The notes under the pieces were generated by a model that ran no database searches, was not told the origin of the DNA, and worked only from the letters and a program-made list of their open reading frames with translations. Positions 6,801 through 9,589 of a stretch of DNA of 9,589 nucleotides are shown piece by piece. The translations under genes and the position numbers were made by a program. The stretch lies in assembly GCA_013813075.1 (NCBI GenBank), contig JACCSI010000370.1, forward strand, positions 1 to 9,589, written 5' to 3'. Each line of letters starts with the position of its first letter. Positions within the stretch are counted from its first letter, which is position 1. The DNA comes from Acidobacteriota bacterium. Lineage in GTDB: Bacteria > Acidobacteriota > Vicinamibacteria > Vicinamibacterales > UBA2999.

Positions 6801-6814
6801 GGCTCTGGCGAGCC
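6801..6814 (-). terminator. weak GC hairpin directly after the PIG-V-like gene
   Basis: Starting one base after the TAG stop, the minus strand reads GGCTC-GCCA-GAGCC, a perfect 5-bp stem with a 4-nt loop. No U-tract follows, so it is not a canonical intrinsic terminator. It may attenuate transcription or stabilise the 3' end of the upstream message. The position between two gene blocks is the main argument for it. Confidence 0.25.
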
Positions 6815-8227
6815 CTAGAATAGCGGTCGCCACGTGAAAAACAAGCCCGCGCACACCGCCTGCAACATCGCAAACACCGCAATCCACATCGGCCGGTGAG
6901 TGGGAGGAATCGCGAGGCCGAGCCAGAGAAACGTTGGAAACAGCACCGCGGTCACGCGACCCATCGACATCAAACCGCCCATCATCAGCGGCGGAAGGAT
7001 GTTGACGAGGATCATGACCGCATATGGCAAGCCAATGCGGCGATAGACGGGCCACACCGTCGCCAGGACAAAGAGCACGGCGACGAGCTGCATGGCGTCA
7101 GTCGTCCGCGTCGCCGCGTAGGCATAGAGGCCGTGGTCGCCAATCCTCAGCGCCTGGTCCGACACCAGCGCATCGAGTCCGCGGTAGACCCTGCCCCACG
7201 CAGCGTTCTGTGCCGCCCACTGCAACGGGTTGCCGGTGAGCGTGTAGATGTAGGTGGAATACACCAGCATGCCCACGCCCGGCGCGGCGGCAATGGCCAG
7301 GCGGCCCGCGGCGTGCTGCCAATCTGTCAGGCCCAGGGTGCGGGGCCGAAACGGCCATAGCGGCCGAACCGCCATGAAGGCGAGCATCACCGACAACAGG
7401 CACCCGTTGGGCCGCGACAGGCCTGCCACCAATCCCCACATGGCTGCCTTCCACCATTCGCGGCGTTCGAAGTGGTAGCAGGTCGCGACCATGGTCAGCA
7501 GGAACAACGACTCCGTGTACGCGGCGCTGAAAAACAGCGCGAATGGATACGAGGCGATGAGGGTAATCGTGGCAAACGCGGCGTCGTCAGTGAATCGTTC
7601 ACGCGCCAGCCGGTAGAGATACACCAGCGCCCCGAAAAACGACAGCCACGAAATCAGGACTCCCGTCCACATCGTCTCGCGCCCGAGCAGCAACGAGCCG
7701 TAGCGCATCAACATCGGATACGCGGGGAAAAAGGCGATGTTCTGCTGCTCGTCGATGCGCGATGGCGACCATTGATAGCCGTCGATGGCGACACCCAAGT
7801 ACCAGCCGGTATCCCAACGTGCGGGGAGATTCAGGATCTCGTTCGTATGGAGGCGCCAGGGAACATTAACGTCTGCGCGGTAGCCGAAAAGCGTAATCGC
7901 GAGAAATCCAACGAGAAAAACGGCGGTGCGGGTGCCAATCGTGACCGCGAGAGCGGCGCGCACCGCCGGCGCACGGTAGGCCAAGCTGCAGTTCTGGACC
8001 ACACGCGCGACAAGCGACGGATGCGGTTGCAGCCAATGCCGGATGCCAAGGACGACGAGGCCGATGACGAGCGGGCGTATCCAGGACGTGACGGACAGGC
8101 GGCCCAACGGTGTCCATTCACGAAATCCGCCGGTCAGGTAAACCGTCAGGCCGAGGAGCACACCGACTAGGGCCACCAGATCGAACAGCCGGATGATTGC
8201 CGTGACCAGGGCCGCGCGCTGCAACAT
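6815..8227 (-). CDS. PIG-V-family (mannosyltransferase-like) integral membrane glycosyltransferase
   Basis: This 470-residue protein is strongly hydrophobic with roughly ten or more membrane segments. It carries the hallmarks of the PIG-V / bacterial mannosyltransferase family (GT-C fold): RWDTGWYLGVA at 137-147, where the aspartate is the expected catalytic residue; NIAFFPAYPMLMR at 163-175; FFSAAYTESLFLL at 232-244; GLSRPNG at 269-275; and GNPLQW at 332-337. In eukaryotes PIG-V adds the second mannose of GPI anchors from dolichol-phosphate mannose. Bacterial members presumably use a polyprenyl-phosphate sugar outside the membrane, but donor and acceptor here are unknown. It begins 9 nt after the methyltransferase stop with no clear Shine-Dalgarno, so it is probably read through from that gene. 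It could glycosylate the lipid made by the upstream genes, or simply share their transcript. Confidence 0.88.
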   Translation of the reverse strand: MLQRAALVTAIIRLFDLVALVGVLLGLTVYLTGGFREWTPLGRLSVTSWIRPLVIGLVVLGIRHWLQPHPSLVARVVQNCSLAYRAPAVRAALAVTIGTRTAVFLVGFLAITLFGYRADVNVPWRLHTNEILNLPARWDTGWYLGVAIDGYQWSPSRIDEQQNIAFFPAYPMLMRYGSLLLGRETMWTGVLISWLSFFGALVYLYRLARERFTDDAAFATITLIASYPFALFFSAAYTESLFLLTMVATCYHFERREWWKAAMWGLVAGLSRPNGCLLSVMLAFMAVRPLWPFRPRTLGLTDWQHAAGRLAIAAAPGVGMLVYSTYIYTLTGNPLQWAAQNAAWGRVYRGLDALVSDQALRIGDHGLYAYAATRTTDAMQLVAVLFVLATVWPVYRRIGLPYAVMILVNILPPLMMGGLMSMGRVTAVLFPTFLWLGLAIPPTHRPMWIAVFAMLQAVCAGLFFTWRPLF

Positions 8228-8236
8228 GAGGCGGAG

Positions 8237-8752
8237 TTATTGTCTCCCGAGCGCGCGGTCTTCGATAGCAATCCTTCGCCACAGCAAGAACCCGAATCCG
8301 GTAGCGGCCAACACTCCCGTCACCGGCGCACAGACAATAAGCGCGACGCCCGCCAGCTCGCCCAACACCGCAATGTAATTGGGATGACGGACGATCGCGT
8401 ACGGACCGCCCGCAATCAGTTGGGCATCGGGCACGACCAGGACGCGAAACGTCCAGTGCACGCCAAGCGTGCTGATTGCCCATATCTTGAGGGCTTTTGC
8501 GACACCGAGTACGGCGAAACCGGCGGCCAGTCGTTCGGCAGTGGCCGGTCCGGTCAGGGCGCCTTCAACCGCCATCGCGATGAAGCACACCGGATACGCC
8601 CACCGCATGGTGGCGTAGACGTCGCCGGCCGGCTCCACGGCGCCGCGTCCGCGGAGCACCCGCTCGTTGTGCGACGACAAGACCGCTTCGCCCAGCATGA
8701 GGAGCAGGACGGCAGTCAGCGCGAGAGCGGCGATCGCGGCGGCGGCGGCCAT
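8237..8752 (-). CDS. isoprenylcysteine carboxyl methyltransferase-family membrane methyltransferase (SrsB/BpsB-like)
   Basis: From the ATG at 8752 the protein has 171 residues, the usual size of bacterial ICMT-like methyltransferases. It starts with a membrane helix (about 5-22). Next comes SSHNERVLRGRGAVEPAG (26-43), matching the RN-R-L-x-RGAxE-x-G pattern of the subgroup that methylates polyketide lipids. Further hydrophobic segments follow, then the cofactor motif GGPYAIVRHPNY (115-126) and a final RRIAIEDRAL (159-168) with the conserved glutamate E164. It likely transfers a methyl group from S-adenosylmethionine to a hydroxyl or carboxyl on a lipid at the membrane. A frame open to 8944 exists, but its first 64 codons overlap the flavoenzyme gene and look like shadow sequence, so I rejected that start. 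It lies 20 nt after the flavoenzyme stop and 9 nt before the PIG-V-like gene. Confidence 0.87.
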   Translation of the reverse strand: MAAAAAIAALALTAVLLLMLGEAVLSSHNERVLRGRGAVEPAGDVYATMRWAYPVCFIAMAVEGALTGPATAERLAAGFAVLGVAKALKIWAISTLGVHWTFRVLVVPDAQLIAGGPYAIVRHPNYIAVLGELAGVALIVCAPVTGVLAATGFGFLLWRRIAIEDRALGRQ

Positions 8753-8772
8753 GACAGCGTCAGTTCTGAGAT

Positions 8773-9589
8773 TTAGGTGTGAAGCATGACCGGCCGGGCC
8801 TCTGGCAATACCTCGACGCCGCAGTCGCCGGCGTAGCGGACAACCGCCGCGAACGCCGAGGGGAACACGCGTGCCGCCATGGCCGCGGCGCCAACCGCGC
8901 GGGGCGAGGCGACGAGCGCACGAACGGCACGGTTGAAGCGCCATTTCGCCGCAAACGTGCGCTGCCGCTCCTTCGACAATTGCGCAAGGGCGGCGGTCTG
9001 ATCGAGCCGCCCGGCGAGTACGTCGAGCGCCGCCGCCGCCGCCAGCACGGCGCCAAGCACGGCAAAGCGCAGTCCGTCGCCCGTCATGGGATCGATAAAT
9101 CCCGCGGCGTCACCCGCCAGCAGCATGCCCGGCACACCGGGCGCGGAGGCATCCACGGCCATGGGACCGAGCACGTGGACAGGTTCAACCAGGCGCGCAC
9201 GCGCGAAGCGCGGCGCCAGACTCGGATCTCCTTCAATCGCCCCCGTCAGTCTCGCCGCCGCATCTCTCCACCCGCCATCGCCGGCCTGGTGCGGCACGAC
9301 CAGACAGGCGTTGGTCAACTCACCCGGCACGGGTGCGACGCCGATGTAGTGCCCGTGACGGACGTGCATTTCGCCGCTGGTGGCGGTGCGCTCGGCGCCC
9401 TCGAAGTATCCGCCGATGGCCCAGCGGCGCTGCCGCCGCGGGTGCCTGGACAGCCCGGCGACGCGCGCGAGGCGTGACTCGCGGCCGTCGGCCGCAATGA
9501 CCAGCCGGGCGCGGTGTTCGCGGCGCATCCCGTCACCGCCCTGTACCATGACGCCGGCGACCGCTCCGGTCGCGGCAAAGACCGGCGCG
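8773..9589 (-). CDS. FAD-dependent oxidoreductase / hydroxylase (partial, N-terminus beyond the right edge)
   Basis: The frame is open to the right edge, giving 271 visible residues; the ATG at 9549 is internal, because in-frame coding sequence continues upstream of it. Two signatures of the group A flavoprotein hydroxylase / geranylgeranyl-reductase-like fold are present: the DG motif region RARLVIAADGRESRLAR (visible residues 26-42) and the GD motif LLAGDAAGFIDPMTGDGLRFA (156-176), which contacts the FAD ribityl chain. The N-terminal GxGxxG dinucleotide-binding motif must lie outside the window. Basic and alanine-rich helices form the C-terminus. The gene sits 20 nt before the ICMT-like methyltransferase. 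That pairing matches SrsC and SrsB, which hydroxylate and methylate alkylresorcinols. A geranylgeranyl-reductase-like role on an isoprenoid is the main alternative. Confidence 0.85.
   Translation of the reverse strand, partial: APVFAATGAVAGVMVQGGDGMRREHRARLVIAADGRESRLARVAGLSRHPRRQRRWAIGGYFEGAERTATSGEMHVRHGHYIGVAPVPGELTNACLVVPHQAGDGGWRDAAARLTGAIEGDPSLAPRFARARLVEPVHVLGPMAVDASAPGVPGMLLAGDAAGFIDPMTGDGLRFAVLGAVLAAAAALDVLAGRLDQTAALAQLSKERQRTFAAKWRFNRAVRALVASPRAVGAAAMAARVFPSAFAAVVRYAGDCGVEVLPEARPVMLHT

Noticed and set aside
7472..8170. Plus-strand frame of 232 codons opposite the PIG-V-like gene
   Set aside because: Highly charged shadow of a hydrophobic membrane protein, a common artefact of complementary codons.
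8753..8944. N-terminal extension of the ICMT-like gene to an ATG at 8944
   Set aside because: It overlaps 172 bases of the flavoenzyme gene, is Arg/Gly-rich, and the ATG at 8752 gives the normal family length starting with a membrane helix.
8779..9477. Plus-strand frame of 232 codons opposite the flavoenzyme
   Set aside because: Antisense shadow; the minus strand carries clear DG and GD flavoprotein motifs in the same interval.

Overview
The window is a high-GC (clearly above 60 percent), gene-dense bacterial chromosome segment in which every gene I can support lies on the minus strand, so transcription runs from high to low coordinates. There are eight protein-coding genes, two of them cut by the window edges, plus one doubtful 24-codon ORF. 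I see no RNA genes, mobile elements or CRISPR. The gene set (MoxR / DUF58 / BatA-like vWA / DUF4159, a TPR protein with a gluzincin domain, a PIG-V-type glycosyltransferase) and the composition suggest Acidobacteriota, perhaps Vicinamibacteria. That placement is inference from recalled gene neighbourhoods, not from a marker gene.

Right block (6815-9589). In transcription order it holds a FAD-dependent oxidoreductase cut at its N-terminus by the right edge, a small isoprenylcysteine-carboxyl-methyltransferase-family membrane methyltransferase, and a polytopic PIG-V-family mannosyltransferase-like protein. The gaps are 20 and 9 nt, so this is one likely transcript. The flavoenzyme plus ICMT-type methyltransferase pair resembles the tailoring enzymes of type III polyketide phenolic-lipid clusters (SrsC and SrsB of Streptomyces; BpsB of Bacillus). 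I therefore predict, but cannot see, a type III polyketide synthase just beyond the right edge.

Middle and left block (1-6747). After a 67-nt spacer with a good -10-like box come a secreted 841-residue TPR / peptidase-MA / TPR protein, a secreted DUF4159 protein (7-nt gap), a 119-nt spacer with two inverted repeats and a short ORF, a MoxR AAA+ ATPase, a DUF58 protein whose GTG start overlaps the moxR stop (GTGA), and a BatA-like double-membrane-anchored vWA protein whose ATG overlaps the DUF58 stop (TGATG). The last runs off the left edge. MoxR-DUF58-vWA sets are generally viewed as AAA+ chaperone modules working with vWA metal-binding adaptors. Here the set is joined by two exported proteins, one with an intact HExxH...E zinc site, which suggests an envelope-localised assembly or quality-control system.

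Two points of gene structure matter. The left-edge vWA gene has no stop inside the window and its true reading frame had to be followed by hand; it is open from 1427 to 1. The longest possible frames of the DUF58 and ICMT genes begin too far upstream, inside the neighbouring gene, and have been shortened here.
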